Source: Pseudacidobacterium ailaaui
Lineage (GTDB): Bacteria; Acidobacteriota; Terriglobia; Terriglobales; Acidobacteriaceae
Reading direction: 5' to 3'
DNA length: 64,000 bases
Assembly: GCF_000688455.1 (NCBI RefSeq)
Contig: NZ_JIAL01000001.1
Span: 124,001-188,000, forward strand
Position 1 is the stretch's first letter, and each line of letters opens with the position of its first letter. Position numbers and translations under genes: made by a program. The notes below the pieces were generated by a model, which worked only from the letters and a program-made list of their open reading frames with translations, ran no database searches and had not been told where the DNA came from. Positions 1-8,153 of this stretch are shown piece by piece.

Positions 1-2
1 GG

Positions 3-302
3 CAAAGCGGAATCCAGAGCTCACAGCGCATGGCGGATGCGGTCGTGCGCTACCTCGTCACCGAAAAGCAGATCCCGGTTTATCGCATTCATCAAGTTGC
101 GATGGGCAACGCAAAAATGGAAACCGACAGTGGCGAAGCTATTTCTGGCAGCGCCGTGCGGGTTTCTACCATGCAAAACAGTTTAGCGGCCTTGAACTCG
201 ACATCATCGAATGCGGGTTCGCCGATTGGTGCGACGCAGCAGACTTCCGCGCAGCCCTCCCCTCAGGGTGCTGCGTCGCAGCCAGCGGTTCCACAACAAT
301 AA
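3..302 (+). CDS. OmpA-like C-terminal domain protein (5'-truncated by window edge)
   Basis: The frame is open from the window edge, so only the C-terminal 99 residues are visible. The stretch RYLVTEKQIPVYRIHQVAMG matches the last helix and strand of OmpA/MotB-type peptidoglycan-binding domains, in which a run of Ala/Val/Arg is followed by a 'YL...GIP..RI...G.G' segment. A Ser/Gln/Ala/Pro-rich tail of about 40 residues follows and is probably disordered. The likely role is anchoring of the outer membrane or a secretion component to the cell wall. The gene is followed by a strong terminator. The family is inferred from a short segment, so the call is moderate. Confidence 0.6.
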   Translation, partial: QSGIQSSQRMADAVVRYLVTEKQIPVYRIHQVAMGNAKMETDSGEAISGSAVRVSTMQNSLAALNSTSSNAGSPIGATQQTSAQPSPQGAASQPAVPQQ

Positions 303-358
303 AGACCAGAAAAGGTCCGCAACCAAGCTCTCACACAACGAGAGAACCAAGGCAGATT

Positions 359-387
359 GGCCCCTCCCCCGAGGGGCCCTTTTTTTT
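359..387 (+). terminator. Rho-independent terminator
   Basis: A perfect 8-bp stem (GGCCCCTC / GAGGGGCC, positions 359-366 and 371-378) encloses a CCCC loop and is followed by a C and eight T residues. It lies 57 bases after the stop of the OmpA-like gene and ends that transcript before the glycosyltransferase. Confidence 0.9.
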
Positions 388-546
388 GCAAGATTTTTAA
401 AATTTAAGCCCTTTATTCCTACCACTTTTGCCATCTTACTTTTTGAAGATTTCAAAAGTAACAACTTTTGATTCTCGAAGGTAATCAGATTATGTATCTT
501 AAGGTAAGTCTGTGCGTTGTTTAACCAAGCAGACTGGGGACCCCCC

Positions 547-1776
547 GTGAGGACACTACATCTCATCCGCAGCATGAACCCCCAGGACGGCGGCCCGCCA
601 GAAGTAGTCCGTCAGCTCTCGCAAAAGGTCGTTGACTTGGGAGATTCCGTTGAAATTGCCTGTCTTGACCATCCATCGGAAAGATTTTTGCAATCCCTTC
701 CTTGCCCGGTGCATGCCTTGGGGCCAGCATCGGGGATCTATGGATATTCCGCCAAATTACCAGGTTGGTTGGAGCGCAACATCTTGCGTTTTGATCATTT
801 GATTATTCACGGTGTCTGGCAATTCGTGACGATGGCAGGAAGCCGGGCCGCGTATGGCCGCATTCCCTATTTTGTCTTTGTCCATGGCGCAATGGATCCT
901 TGGTTTAAGCGACAATACCCGCTGAAGCACCTGAAAAAATGTCTCTACTGGCCTCTGCTTTACCCAGCGCTCCACCGGGCAAATGCGCTGCTTTTTACCG
1001 GAACTCAGGAGAAAAATCTGACGACTGAAAGTTTCTGGCCTCATGCATGGCGCTCCCGGGTACTCACACTGGGAATCGACCCTCCGGAGGAAAAGATTGC
1101 TTCTCAGGTTGAGGCCTTTTCCTTGCATGTCCCAGAGGTCCGTGACCGCCGCTTTTTCCTTTTTATGGCCCGGATACACGAGAAAAAAGGCTGCGATCTG
1201 CTCATCCGCGCATTTGCACGTCTGGGAGCAGAGCATCCTGATGTGGACCTGGTCATGGCTGGTCCGGACCAGTCTGGATACAAAGCACAACTCCAGGAAA
1301 TCGTGAGGCTGTGCGGCCTGGAACATCGCGTACACTGGCCAGGAATGCTTACAGGCGAGGCAAAGTACGGCGCCTATCGCAGTTGTGAAGCCTTTGTCCT
1401 TCCCTCTCACCAGGAGAATTTTGGCGTTGCCGTGGCTGAAGCGCTCGCTTGTGGACGGCCTGTTCTGATTTCCAACAAGGTAGAAATCTGGAAGCAGATT
1501 ACCGATGAAGGGGCCGGGCTGGTGGACGATGACTCCCTGGAGGGAACGGAGCGGCTTCTGACCAGATGGCTAAGAATGGACACCGAAGAACAGCATCGCA
1601 TCGCCAATCGGGCGCGCCCCTGCTTCGAGAAGTATTTTTCCCTTACAAATAGTGCGCGGATGCTTCAGGAAATCCTTGTCTCAGAGGCAAACCCGTCACC
1701 CAAGTCCCAGCAGCTGGGCATTTCTTTGCATGGCCTGGATACAAAAAGCGATGTGCGCTTCGAGCGGAACACCTAG
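547..1776 (+). CDS. GT4-family glycosyltransferase
   Basis: This 409-residue protein has the GT-B layout. The N-terminal half begins VRTLHLIRSMNPQDGGPPE, the usual 'two-glycine' acceptor-side loop of GT4 enzymes. The C-terminal half starts near FLFMARIHEKKGCDLLIRAF and carries the EX7E nucleotide-sugar motif as ENFGVAVAE, followed by ALACGRPVL. It probably transfers a sugar from a nucleotide donor during polysaccharide or glycolipid synthesis; the substrate cannot be read from the sequence. I chose GTG at 547 because GGGGA sits six bases upstream and the protein then starts at the first beta strand; a TTG at 517 would add 10 residues. Its 3' end overlaps the convergent HD-domain gene by 81 bases. 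No other sugar genes are adjacent. Confidence 0.85.
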   Translation: MRTLHLIRSMNPQDGGPPEVVRQLSQKVVDLGDSVEIACLDHPSERFLQSLPCPVHALGPASGIYGYSAKLPGWLERNILRFDHLIIHGVWQFVTMAGSRAAYGRIPYFVFVHGAMDPWFKRQYPLKHLKKCLYWPLLYPALHRANALLFTGTQEKNLTTESFWPHAWRSRVLTLGIDPPEEKIASQVEAFSLHVPEVRDRRFFLFMARIHEKKGCDLLIRAFARLGAEHPDVDLVMAGPDQSGYKAQLQEIVRLCGLEHRVHWPGMLTGEAKYGAYRSCEAFVLPSHQENFGVAVAEALACGRPVLISNKVEIWKQITDEGAGLVDDDSLEGTERLLTRWLRMDTEEQHRIANRARPCFEKYFSLTNSARMLQEILVSEANPSPKSQQLGISLHGLDTKSDVRFERNT

Positions 1777-2301
1777 TTCTTCCGCACCCTGGATGATGTC
1801 TGCACGGCTGACCGAGCGGGCAAAGGCCTTGTCCTTCAGCTTTTTACGGACCCCGGCCACTTCCACTTCATGAATGGACCGGGAAGGTTTCACCAGGGCG
1901 CAGGCGGTAAGAAATCCGGCCAGCTCATCGCAGGCAAAAAGCGCTTTTGCTAAATGTGTTCCACGTGGAACATTTGTATAGCTGGCATGTGCCAGAATGG
2001 CAGTTCGTATCTCCTCTGGCCATCCCTGCTCGGTTAGAATACGATGTCCTGTCCACGGGTGGTCTTCCGGAGAAGGCCACTTCTCATAGTCGAAATCATG
2101 CAGAAGACCCGTGACAGCGTATGTTTCTACCAGAGACTCCCGGGCCTCTTCTGTAAGCCCCAGAGCATCGGCTTGGCGCTCACCATAGGCCCGGACGCAC
2201 GTCTCAACAGCCAGGGCATGTTTGAGCAGGCTGGGGGACTGGGTATATTCGTTCAGCAGCGTCCAGGCACGCTCTCGGCCATAAGGGTTTTTCTGGGTCA
2301 T
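1696..2301 (-). CDS. HD-domain metal-dependent phosphohydrolase
   Basis: This 201-residue protein belongs to the HD superfamily. A conserved early histidine is present in LLKHALAVE, the defining HD pair in TGLLHDFDYEKWP, and a further histidine in ILAHASY. Small HDIG proteins of this type are usually phosphohydrolases acting on nucleotides or related phosphoesters; the substrate is unknown. AGGAAGAAAG lies about six bases upstream of the ATG. The C-terminal 27 codons overlap the end of the glycosyltransferase on the other strand. Confidence 0.8.
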   Translation of the reverse strand: MTQKNPYGRERAWTLLNEYTQSPSLLKHALAVETCVRAYGERQADALGLTEEARESLVETYAVTGLLHDFDYEKWPSPEDHPWTGHRILTEQGWPEEIRTAILAHASYTNVPRGTHLAKALFACDELAGFLTACALVKPSRSIHEVEVAGVRKKLKDKAFARSVSRADIIQGAEELGVPLEAHIAFCIQAMQRNAQLLGLG

Positions 2302-2422
2302 AGCATCTTTCTTCCTGTTTTTATACCGGAATTTTGGTTTTTTTCAGGCTTGACTCACATTTTTCACTTGACAATGCTGGTACATTGCCTGCATGGTAAA
2401 CATGAGCCGTAAAGATTTTCAG

Positions 2423-2428
2423 TATAAT
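2423..2428 (+). promoter_or_regulatory. Probable -10 box for the zinc-ribbon/XRE regulator gene
   Basis: A perfect TATAAT lies 53 bases before the ATG at 2482. No convincing -35 hexamer is found 16-18 bases upstream. A small inverted repeat, CAATG-six bases-CATTG, lies about 40-55 bases upstream of the -10 and could be an operator, but this is weak. Confidence 0.4.
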
Positions 2429-2481
2429 GCCTGAATTTCACGGCCCGGACGCGCAATGCTCTGGCGCTCCGTAAAACGATT

Positions 2482-3012
2482 ATGGCAACTACCTTAGCAA
2501 CCGTTGAGGCACGCGAGGTACTCCGTTGCGAACACTGCGGTCTGGTGCAGTTCCGCACCTCGAATTCGATGTGCCGTCGGTGTCACAAACCCCTTGAAAT
2601 TGAAGAGCCGGAAGCACTTGTCCCTCCCTTTTCCCATGACGCGCCCGATTGCGAAGAAGAAGGCATCCAGGTGGCGCGTGCCGTGCGGAATATCCGCCGT
2701 GAGCGGAAGCTGAGCCAGCGTCAACTTGCGGGAAGGATGCAGGTCCCGCGCACATACATCTCAAAGATTGAGAATGGCAAGGCAGTACCTACACTGTCCT
2801 CTTTGGAACGGCTTGCCCAGGCGCTGGAAGTGGACATCTGCGCCCTGTTGCGGGATGCGCGGAGTCGCCGTTATGAAGAAACGACAGCCATTCTGGCTGA
2901 CCCCTTCCTTAAAGAAATTGCTCCTTACGTCAGCCGCATGGACGCTTATCAGCGGTCTATTTTTCTGAACCAGGTACGCGATATGGCCATGGGCCGGAGA
3001 AAGACTGCGTGA
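2482..3012 (+). CDS. XRE-family transcriptional regulator with N-terminal zinc ribbon
   Basis: In this 176-residue protein residues 16-37 contain CEHCG and CRRCH, a CxxC...CxxC zinc ribbon. Residues about 65-125 form a classic XRE helix-turn-helix: ARAVRNIRRERKLSQRQLAG, then VPRTYISKIENGKAVPTLSS. The tail (about 50 residues) is helical. It is probably a DNA-binding regulator whose ribbon senses or stabilises something; its target is unknown. It has its own putative promoter and stands alone between the HD gene and the DUF3300 gene. No strong Shine-Dalgarno is visible, but the ATG fits the start of the ribbon domain. Confidence 0.85.
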   Translation: MATTLATVEAREVLRCEHCGLVQFRTSNSMCRRCHKPLEIEEPEALVPPFSHDAPDCEEEGIQVARAVRNIRRERKLSQRQLAGRMQVPRTYISKIENGKAVPTLSSLERLAQALEVDICALLRDARSRRYEETTAILADPFLKEIAPYVSRMDAYQRSIFLNQVRDMAMGRRKTA

Positions 3013-3236
3013 CTTTGTAGAGATTTCAGGCCCCTTGGGCTTGGGGAAGCGCCCCGCAATTCCCGCCGCTTGACCGCATGGACAAAATGTGGACCTGTTC
3101 ATGTTGTCTGTAAGCGGATTCCAGGGCCTTGATCGGCTCAAGATTCGGTTTCCTTAAGGGGAAACTATAGACCGGGATTAGTGTTCTAATGATTGAATGG
3201 CAGGGTCTTTGGGGACCTGTCATGAAGGTGAGAACA

Positions 3237-4670
3237 ATGGTCCTGAAATGGAACGACCGGAAAGATTCTGGAAGCACGCACCGGTGGCTGGCGTTCATGC
3301 TTGCTTCTGCGATGTTGCTTACTGGAAACATGAAGCTTTTCGCGCAGGACGTACCTCCGCCACCTCCGGATGCACAGGACCAGCAGCAGCCACAAAGCAG
3401 CACCGACAGTAACCAGCAAATTCCTCAGTACGGAGCGCCGCTGCCGTCCGATAGTGAACAGCAGCAGCCACAAGAACAGGACCAGCAGACGGCCACTCAA
3501 GATCCGCAACAAGCAACGGCACAGCCGCTCTCTCCAGACCAACTGGACCAGCTCGTGGCCCCGATTGCTCTTTATCCCGACGCGCTTGTGGCCCAGATTC
3601 TGGCAGCCTCCACCTACCCGACGCAGGTGGTTGAGGCCTATCAATGGATACAGTCGCAAGGCAACGCATCGCCCGACCAGATTGCCTCCGCAGCCAACGC
3701 GCAGCCTTGGGACCCGAGTGTGAAAGCATTGACAGCATTTCCCTCTGTTCTGAAGCAAATGAACGACAATCTGCAGTGGACGACGGACCTGGGAAATGCG
3801 TACTACAACCAGCCGCAGGATGTCATGGATGCCGTCCAGCAGATGCGGCAGCGTGCGCAACAGGCTGGGACACTCACAGACACTCCGCAGGAGACGGTTG
3901 CGGAGGATGATGGAAATATTGAGATTGAGCCGGCAAACCCGGATGTAGTGTATGTGCCGGTCTATGATCCGTGGGTGGTCTACGGAACGCCACTGGTTGC
4001 ATGGCCGGGTTACTACTACGCCCCTGCACCTGCATACATCGTTGGCGTTGGGTTTGGATGGGGCTTCCGGATGGGCTTTGCATGGGGTGTCCCATTGCGT
4101 CCCTGGGCGCCGTGGGGATGGGGATGGAACCGCTGGGGCTGCGGCTGGTATAACCGCACCGTGATCTATAACCGCACGACCTACATCACGCGCAGCACAA
4201 CCGTCATCAACCGTGGTGTGAACCGTCCAGGATCGCCTCCGCTGCAGCTTGCCGGAATGCGCGGGTCCTTCATCAACCGCCCGCAGTTTGCAAACTATGC
4301 GCGTAACGTGGCCATGGGTGCACGTCCGGCCCCAGCAGCCATGGGAACAGGACGGCCAGGAATGCTGACGCAGCCAGCCAACCGTGTCAATCCGGGTGGA
4401 GTGATGCGGCCCGCTGCACCGGCAAACGGGTTCATGAACCAAAATCGGCCGGCCACTCAGAACATGCCACGGCCCGCATATCCTTCCCCGGACATGTACC
4501 GGCCATTGGCGCCGCAAGCGCCGGCGTATAACCGGCCCATGCCCGTCTACCGGGCACCACAAGGGAATGCACCCACATATCGTGCACCGGAATACCACGC
4601 TGCTCCTCCGCATGTGAGCGCGCCACCGGCACCCCATTTCAGCGGAGGCGGCGAACCTCATCACCGTTGA
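3237..4670 (+). CDS. DUF3300 domain-containing exported protein
   Basis: This is a 477-residue protein if it starts at ATG 3237, which is preceded by AAGGTGAG; upstream in-frame starts at 3189 and 3222 are possible. The N-terminus is basic, then has a hydrophobic segment (LAFMLASAMLLTG) ending at FAQD, a likely signal peptide. A Gln/Pro-rich linker follows, then the DUF3300 domain at about residues 85-260, recognised by LVAPIALYPDALVAQILAAS and PANPDVVYVPVYDPW. The C-terminal half is rich in Trp, Gly, Tyr, Asn and Pro with repeated NRP/PAY motifs and looks like an extended surface or envelope-binding tail. Function of the domain is unknown; periplasmic or cell-surface location is inferred. 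Confidence 0.85.
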   Translation: MVLKWNDRKDSGSTHRWLAFMLASAMLLTGNMKLFAQDVPPPPPDAQDQQQPQSSTDSNQQIPQYGAPLPSDSEQQQPQEQDQQTATQDPQQATAQPLSPDQLDQLVAPIALYPDALVAQILAASTYPTQVVEAYQWIQSQGNASPDQIASAANAQPWDPSVKALTAFPSVLKQMNDNLQWTTDLGNAYYNQPQDVMDAVQQMRQRAQQAGTLTDTPQETVAEDDGNIEIEPANPDVVYVPVYDPWVVYGTPLVAWPGYYYAPAPAYIVGVGFGWGFRMGFAWGVPLRPWAPWGWGWNRWGCGWYNRTVIYNRTTYITRSTTVINRGVNRPGSPPLQLAGMRGSFINRPQFANYARNVAMGARPAPAAMGTGRPGMLTQPANRVNPGGVMRPAAPANGFMNQNRPATQNMPRPAYPSPDMYRPLAPQAPAYNRPMPVYRAPQGNAPTYRAPEYHAAPPHVSAPPAPHFSGGGEPHHR

Positions 4671-4744
4671 TCTCTGTGGGAGAGGCGGCCGTGCCTGATT
4701 GCAGCAGCCACGGCCATGTGCTACGGTCGGATGAGAGGACAATC

Positions 4745-5566
4745 TTGAGCCGCATTCACGAGTTACTGCCGGAAGAGCTGGCCATATACCGCCGTCTTGA
4801 CCCGGAACGCCTTCCGAAGCATGTAGCCATCATTATGGATGGAAATGGGCGCTGGGCGGGCAGACGCAGCCTCAAACGCTTTCTGGGACACCAGCAAGGT
4901 GCAGAGGCAGTGCAGTTTGTTGTGGAAACGGCTTCTCGGATTGATCTGCCATGGCTTACCCTCTACGCCTTTTCCCTGGAAAACAATCTCCGTCGGCCCA
5001 AAACTGAAGTGAATTTTCTGATGCGCTTGTTGAGCACATACCTCAACAACAATGTAAAACGCATGAACGACAACAACGTGCGCATCCAGTACATCGGCCG
5101 AATCCATGAATTGCCTGCTGAGGTGCAGGAACGGATGCAGTGGGCGGCCGAAGCCACCCAGCAGAACACGGGCACCGTTTTGACGCTGGCGCTGAATTAC
5201 GGGGCCAGGTCAGAGTTATTGGATGCCTTCAAGGGCCTTTATCAGGAGATTGCACAGAGACACATCGGAATTGAAGACCTGACCGAACAGGACATCCAGA
5301 GGCACCTGTACACTGCTCATATGCCGGACCCGGACCTGTTGATCCGGACCTCAGGTGAGATGCGCATCTCTAACTATCTGCTCTGGCAAATCGCCTACAC
5401 GGAAATCTTTGTGACGGCGCGGCTTTGGCCTGATTTTCGCGGCGTTCATATGCTGGAAGCCATTGAGGACTATCAAAGACGGGAGCGTCGCTACGGAGGA
5501 CTGGGCGACGGCAGCGAGTCGGATGATGTGGCCTCCTTACCCGCCAATCAACTGGTGAACCGTTAG
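4745..5566 (+). CDS. uppS: Isoprenyl transferase / undecaprenyl diphosphate synthase
   Basis: This cis-prenyltransferase condenses farnesyl diphosphate with isopentenyl diphosphates to make the C55 lipid carrier for peptidoglycan and other glycans. The catalytic motif [10 protein letters not shown] is near the N-terminus; [15 protein letters not shown], the ALNYGAR motif, and [20 protein letters not shown] with the following WPDF are all present. I chose TTG at 4745 (273 residues) because AGAGGA lies five bases upstream and the length then fits the family; the longer open frame would start at an unsupported TTG overlapping the DUF3300 stop. The stop codon interlocks with that of the convergent B12-binding gene. 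Confidence 0.95.
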   Translation: MSRIHELLPEELAIYRRLDPERLPKHVAIIMDGNGRWAGRRSLKRFLGHQQGAEAVQFVVETASRIDLPWLTLYAFSLENNLRRPKTEVNFLMRLLSTYLNNNVKRMNDNNVRIQYIGRIHELPAEVQERMQWAAEATQQNTGTVLTLALNYGARSELLDAFKGLYQEIAQRHIGIEDLTEQDIQRHLYTAHMPDPDLLIRTSGEMRISNYLLWQIAYTEIFVTARLWPDFRGVHMLEAIEDYQRRERRYGGLGDGSESDDVASLPANQLVNR

Positions 5567-6003
5567 CTTCCTGCCTGCCTGGCAGCCGAGAAGAGGCCCC
5601 TCGGGCGAACATTGCTGCGAATAAAATCGACAATGGTTTCCAGCGAGGTCCCCGGGCCAAAGATGGCGCTGACTCCATGTTCTCTTAGAAAAGCAGTGTC
5701 CTGGGCCGGGATGGTTCCGCCGAGGACGACGAGGATGTCTTCGGCGCCGCGCTCTTTCAGCAAAGCCGTGATGCGCGGAACAAGAACATTGTGGGCGCCG
5801 GAAAGAATGCTCAGTCCGATGCAATCCACATCTTCCTGAATCGCAGCATTAACAATCCGCTCTGGCGTCTGGCGCAGGCCGGTGTAGATGACCTCCATGC
5901 CCGCATCCCGAAGCGCCCGGGCAATGACCTTTGCACCGCGGTCGTGACCATCGAGTCCGGGCTTGGCAACAAGGACGCGAATTGGAGCAGCACGCTCATC
6001 CAT
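5563..6003 (-). CDS. Stand-alone cobalamin (B12)-binding domain protein, methylmalonyl-CoA mutase C-terminal type
   Basis: This protein of 146 residues (165 if the upstream ATG at 6060 is used) is a single B12-binding Rossmann domain. It contains [18 protein letters not shown], the DxHxxG cobalamin signature whose His ligates cobalt, followed by GLSILSGAH and VVLGGTIP, the conserved SxL and GG loops. In several bacteria the small domain of acyl-CoA mutases is a separate gene that pairs with a large TIM-barrel subunit; no such large subunit is in this window. Its TAA overlaps the uppS TAG by two bases. ATG 6003 matches the family N-terminus better than ATG 6060. Confidence 0.85.
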   Translation of the reverse strand: MDERAAPIRVLVAKPGLDGHDRGAKVIARALRDAGMEVIYTGLRQTPERIVNAAIQEDVDCIGLSILSGAHNVLVPRITALLKERGAEDILVVLGGTIPAQDTAFLREHGVSAIFGPGTSLETIVDFIRSNVRPRGLFSAARQAGS

Positions 6004-6092
6004 AGGAACGGAAAAGAATAACACATGGGCATGACCCAAGGCTGAGGCCCGGAGAACCATGCCCCCGCCATAGCAAGTTTCAGACTACGGAC

Positions 6093-6692
6093 CTACATTT
6101 CGCGTCTTCCCTCAATGGCGCGGGACATGGTCACCTCATCGGCGTATTCGATGTCGCTTCCGGCTGGCACCCCAGTAGCGATGCGGGTCACGCGCACTCC
6201 GGCAGGGCGCAGAATACCGGCAAGATAGACTGCGGTGGCCTCGCCTTCTACTGTGGGAGAGGTCGCCAGAATGACCTCATCCACATTCCCCTGCTGCACA
6301 CGGATAAGAAGATTCGCTGTACGCAGATGCTCCGGCCCAACACCATGGAGCGGAGACAGCGTTCCATGCAGGACGTGATAGACACCGTTATAGCTGCGCG
6401 TCTTCTCCACTGTTGCGATATTAGTCGGTTCTTCCACCACGCAAACCAGACGCTGATTGCGTGTCGGACTGGAGCAATAGACGCAGGGATCCGTATCGGT
6501 AATATTGTTGCAAATCGAGCAGAGCTGTAGTTTCGCCTTCAGGTCCCGAATGGCGCTGGCCAATGCCTCTGCATCTTCACTGCTTGCACGCAGGATGTGA
6601 AATGCCAGCCGCTGGGCATTTTTTGAGCCAATTCCAGGGAGTTTGCGCAGCTCTTCAATGAGCCGTGCCATAGGTTCTGCGAATCGTGACAA
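6093..6692 (-). CDS. recR: Recombination mediator protein RecR
   Basis: This 199-residue protein acts with RecO to load RecA on single-stranded gaps. The helix-hairpin-helix region [18 protein letters not shown], the four-cysteine zinc finger ([16 protein letters not shown]) and the Toprim region starting at [17 protein letters not shown] are all in order. The C-terminal [15 protein letters not shown] segment is typical. The start is TTG, which matches the family N-terminus and has GAGGG upstream. The genome partner YbaB/EbfC lies about 1.1 kb upstream in the same direction, but an MBL-fold gene sits between them; dnaX is not in the window. Confidence 0.95.
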   Translation of the reverse strand: MSRFAEPMARLIEELRKLPGIGSKNAQRLAFHILRASSEDAEALASAIRDLKAKLQLCSICNNITDTDPCVYCSSPTRNQRLVCVVEEPTNIATVEKTRSYNGVYHVLHGTLSPLHGVGPEHLRTANLLIRVQQGNVDEVILATSPTVEGEATAVYLAGILRPAGVRVTRIATGVPAGSDIEYADEVTMSRAIEGRREM

Positions 6693-6801
6693 GGCAATCC
6701 CTCACCGCTGTTTTAACAGGATTCGGCTTGCTTTGCCACGACCTGAAACAAGATCACAAGCTTTCTCTTCCTGCACAAAGAAGAATCCCTCGTGAGGGAG
6801 T

Positions 6802-7755
6802 TCAGAGTGTCTGGTAGGCCAAAGCAGCAAACTGGTCAGGAGAAAGAAGGCCCTTGCCCCATTCCGCGTCGTATTTCGACGTAGGTCTGGCCGCTACCAC
6901 TTCTTCTCTGCTCTTCCCGGAGGCCTTCAGCTTTTCTACTTTGTCGGCCACATCGGAGAGCATGGCTTGATATCTCTGCAAAGATGCCTTATCACCCAGC
7001 GGACCATGCCCGGGAACAATCTTAGTTTCATTGTCCGCCAAGGCCAGGCAAGTCTCAGCGGCGCGAACCATCCCGCGAAGGTTCCCGCCGGTACTGCCAT
7101 CAATGAATGGATAAAACCCGTTGAAGAACGTATCTCCGGCATGAAGGACGTTTGCGTTCACAAAATGAATGTAAATGTCTGTATCCGTGTGCGCGGGCGG
7201 GAAGTGAACCAGGTGCAGCTCATCGTTGTTCAGGAAGATTTTCTGATGATCGGTAAATGTCTGCTGGGGGAGTGCAGCCGGAGGGTCAGGGGCAAAGTGC
7301 ATCTGCATAAAAGCGATTTCCTGCGGAGTGGAGAGGCGTCTGCGCGTGTTTTCATGCGCAATGATGAAGACACCCGTGCTGTCATGCAGCGCTGCATTGC
7401 CATCGGTATGGTCATAGTGCCAGTGGGTATTGACCAGCAATTTCAGCGGGGGCGCATTCAGCCCTTGCAATGCTTCCCGGATATGCGGCGCAGCCGTGGA
7501 AGCACTTGAATCAATCAATAAAGTTCCGTCCGGGCCGGTCTGCGCCAGCATGTTGCCGCCGACGCCTTGCAGCAAAAAGAGATTTTCGCGAAGCTTGGTT
7601 ACTTTGATTGGCGTGTTCGCTCCATCGTTACGGAACTGTCGTACCCTGTCAGGAACAGTCGTTGCAGCTTGTTGCGCCATGACGAAACGAGGGGCCGTGA
7701 TCAGGCCCGCTCCTGCCAGGCCAGCCTGCTTGAGAAAGATTCTGCGCGTCACCAT
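6802..7755 (-). CDS. Tat-exported MBL-fold metallohydrolase
   Basis: This 317-residue protein starts MVTRRIFLKQAGLAGAG, a twin-arginine signal (TRRIFLK) followed by a hydrophobic stretch and a likely cleavage site after MAQQA. The mature part is a metallo-beta-lactamase fold: TLLIDSSAS, the metal-binding HWHYDHTDGN, an HAGDTFFNG segment and the C-terminal PGHGP histidine. It is likely a periplasmic zinc hydrolase of the cyclase/lactonase/quinoprotein-relay-associated type; the substrate is unknown. ATG 7755 is preferred to TTG 7779 because it places the RR motif directly at the N-terminus. It sits between ybaB and recR in one direction. Confidence 0.85.
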   Translation of the reverse strand: MVTRRIFLKQAGLAGAGLITAPRFVMAQQAATTVPDRVRQFRNDGANTPIKVTKLRENLFLLQGVGGNMLAQTGPDGTLLIDSSASTAAPHIREALQGLNAPPLKLLVNTHWHYDHTDGNAALHDSTGVFIIAHENTRRRLSTPQEIAFMQMHFAPDPPAALPQQTFTDHQKIFLNNDELHLVHFPPAHTDTDIYIHFVNANVLHAGDTFFNGFYPFIDGSTGGNLRGMVRAAETCLALADNETKIVPGHGPLGDKASLQRYQAMLSDVADKVEKLKASGKSREEVVAARPTSKYDAEWGKGLLSPDQFAALAYQTL

Positions 7756-7792
7756 CCTTTGGGTCCCTTTCGAAATCAAGTTGTTTGCAAGT

Positions 7793-8122
7793 TTACAGCA
7801 ACCCTGGGGGCAGATTCAGTCCACCCAGCATGGAGGAGGCCGCAGACTTGATGGCCTCGTCTGCACGGCGTCCGGCTTCGTTGAATGCAGCGGCGATCAG
7901 GTCTTCCAGCATCTCCACGTCGGCCGAACTGCCGCTAAGGCCGATGACGGCGCTGGGATCAATCGTTACCTTGAGGACCTGCTTCTGTCCGTTCATCTTT
8001 ACTGTGACTGCTCCGCCACCTGAGGATGCTTCGACGATGGTCTGGCCCAGTTTTTCCTGTATCTGTTCCTGCATCTGCTTTGCCTGGGACAGCATTTCCT
8101 GAAGTTTCAAAGGATTGAACAT
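7793..8122 (-). CDS. ybaB: YbaB/EbfC family nucleoid-associated protein
   Basis: This 109-residue DNA-binding protein belongs to the YbaB/EbfC family. It begins with an amphipathic helix (KLQEMLSQAKQMQEQIQEKL), then the strand region VEASSGGGAVTVKMNGQKQV, the conserved ID(P/D) turn and a C-terminal helix with ADVEMLEDLIAAAFNEA. The Shine-Dalgarno GGGAGGGGGAG lies seven bases upstream of the ATG. It is transcribed away from pepA, with only 31 bases between the start codons. Confidence 0.92.
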   Translation of the reverse strand: MFNPLKLQEMLSQAKQMQEQIQEKLGQTIVEASSGGGAVTVKMNGQKQVLKVTIDPSAVIGLSGSSADVEMLEDLIAAAFNEAGRRADEAIKSAASSMLGGLNLPPGLL

Positions 8123-8153
8123 TGCACGACTCCCCCTCCCTTAAACTAAAACC

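Noticed and set aside
3360-3520. Tandem repeat or CRISPR-like array
   Set aside because: The repetition is due to CAG/CAA codons in a Gln/Pro-rich linker of the DUF3300 protein; there are no regular spacers.
3186-4742. Long open frame (about 518 codons) on the minus strand opposite the DUF3300 gene
   Set aside because: The translation is Arg/Cys/His-rich with no domain; the plus strand encodes a clear DUF3300 protein with a signal peptide and uppS.
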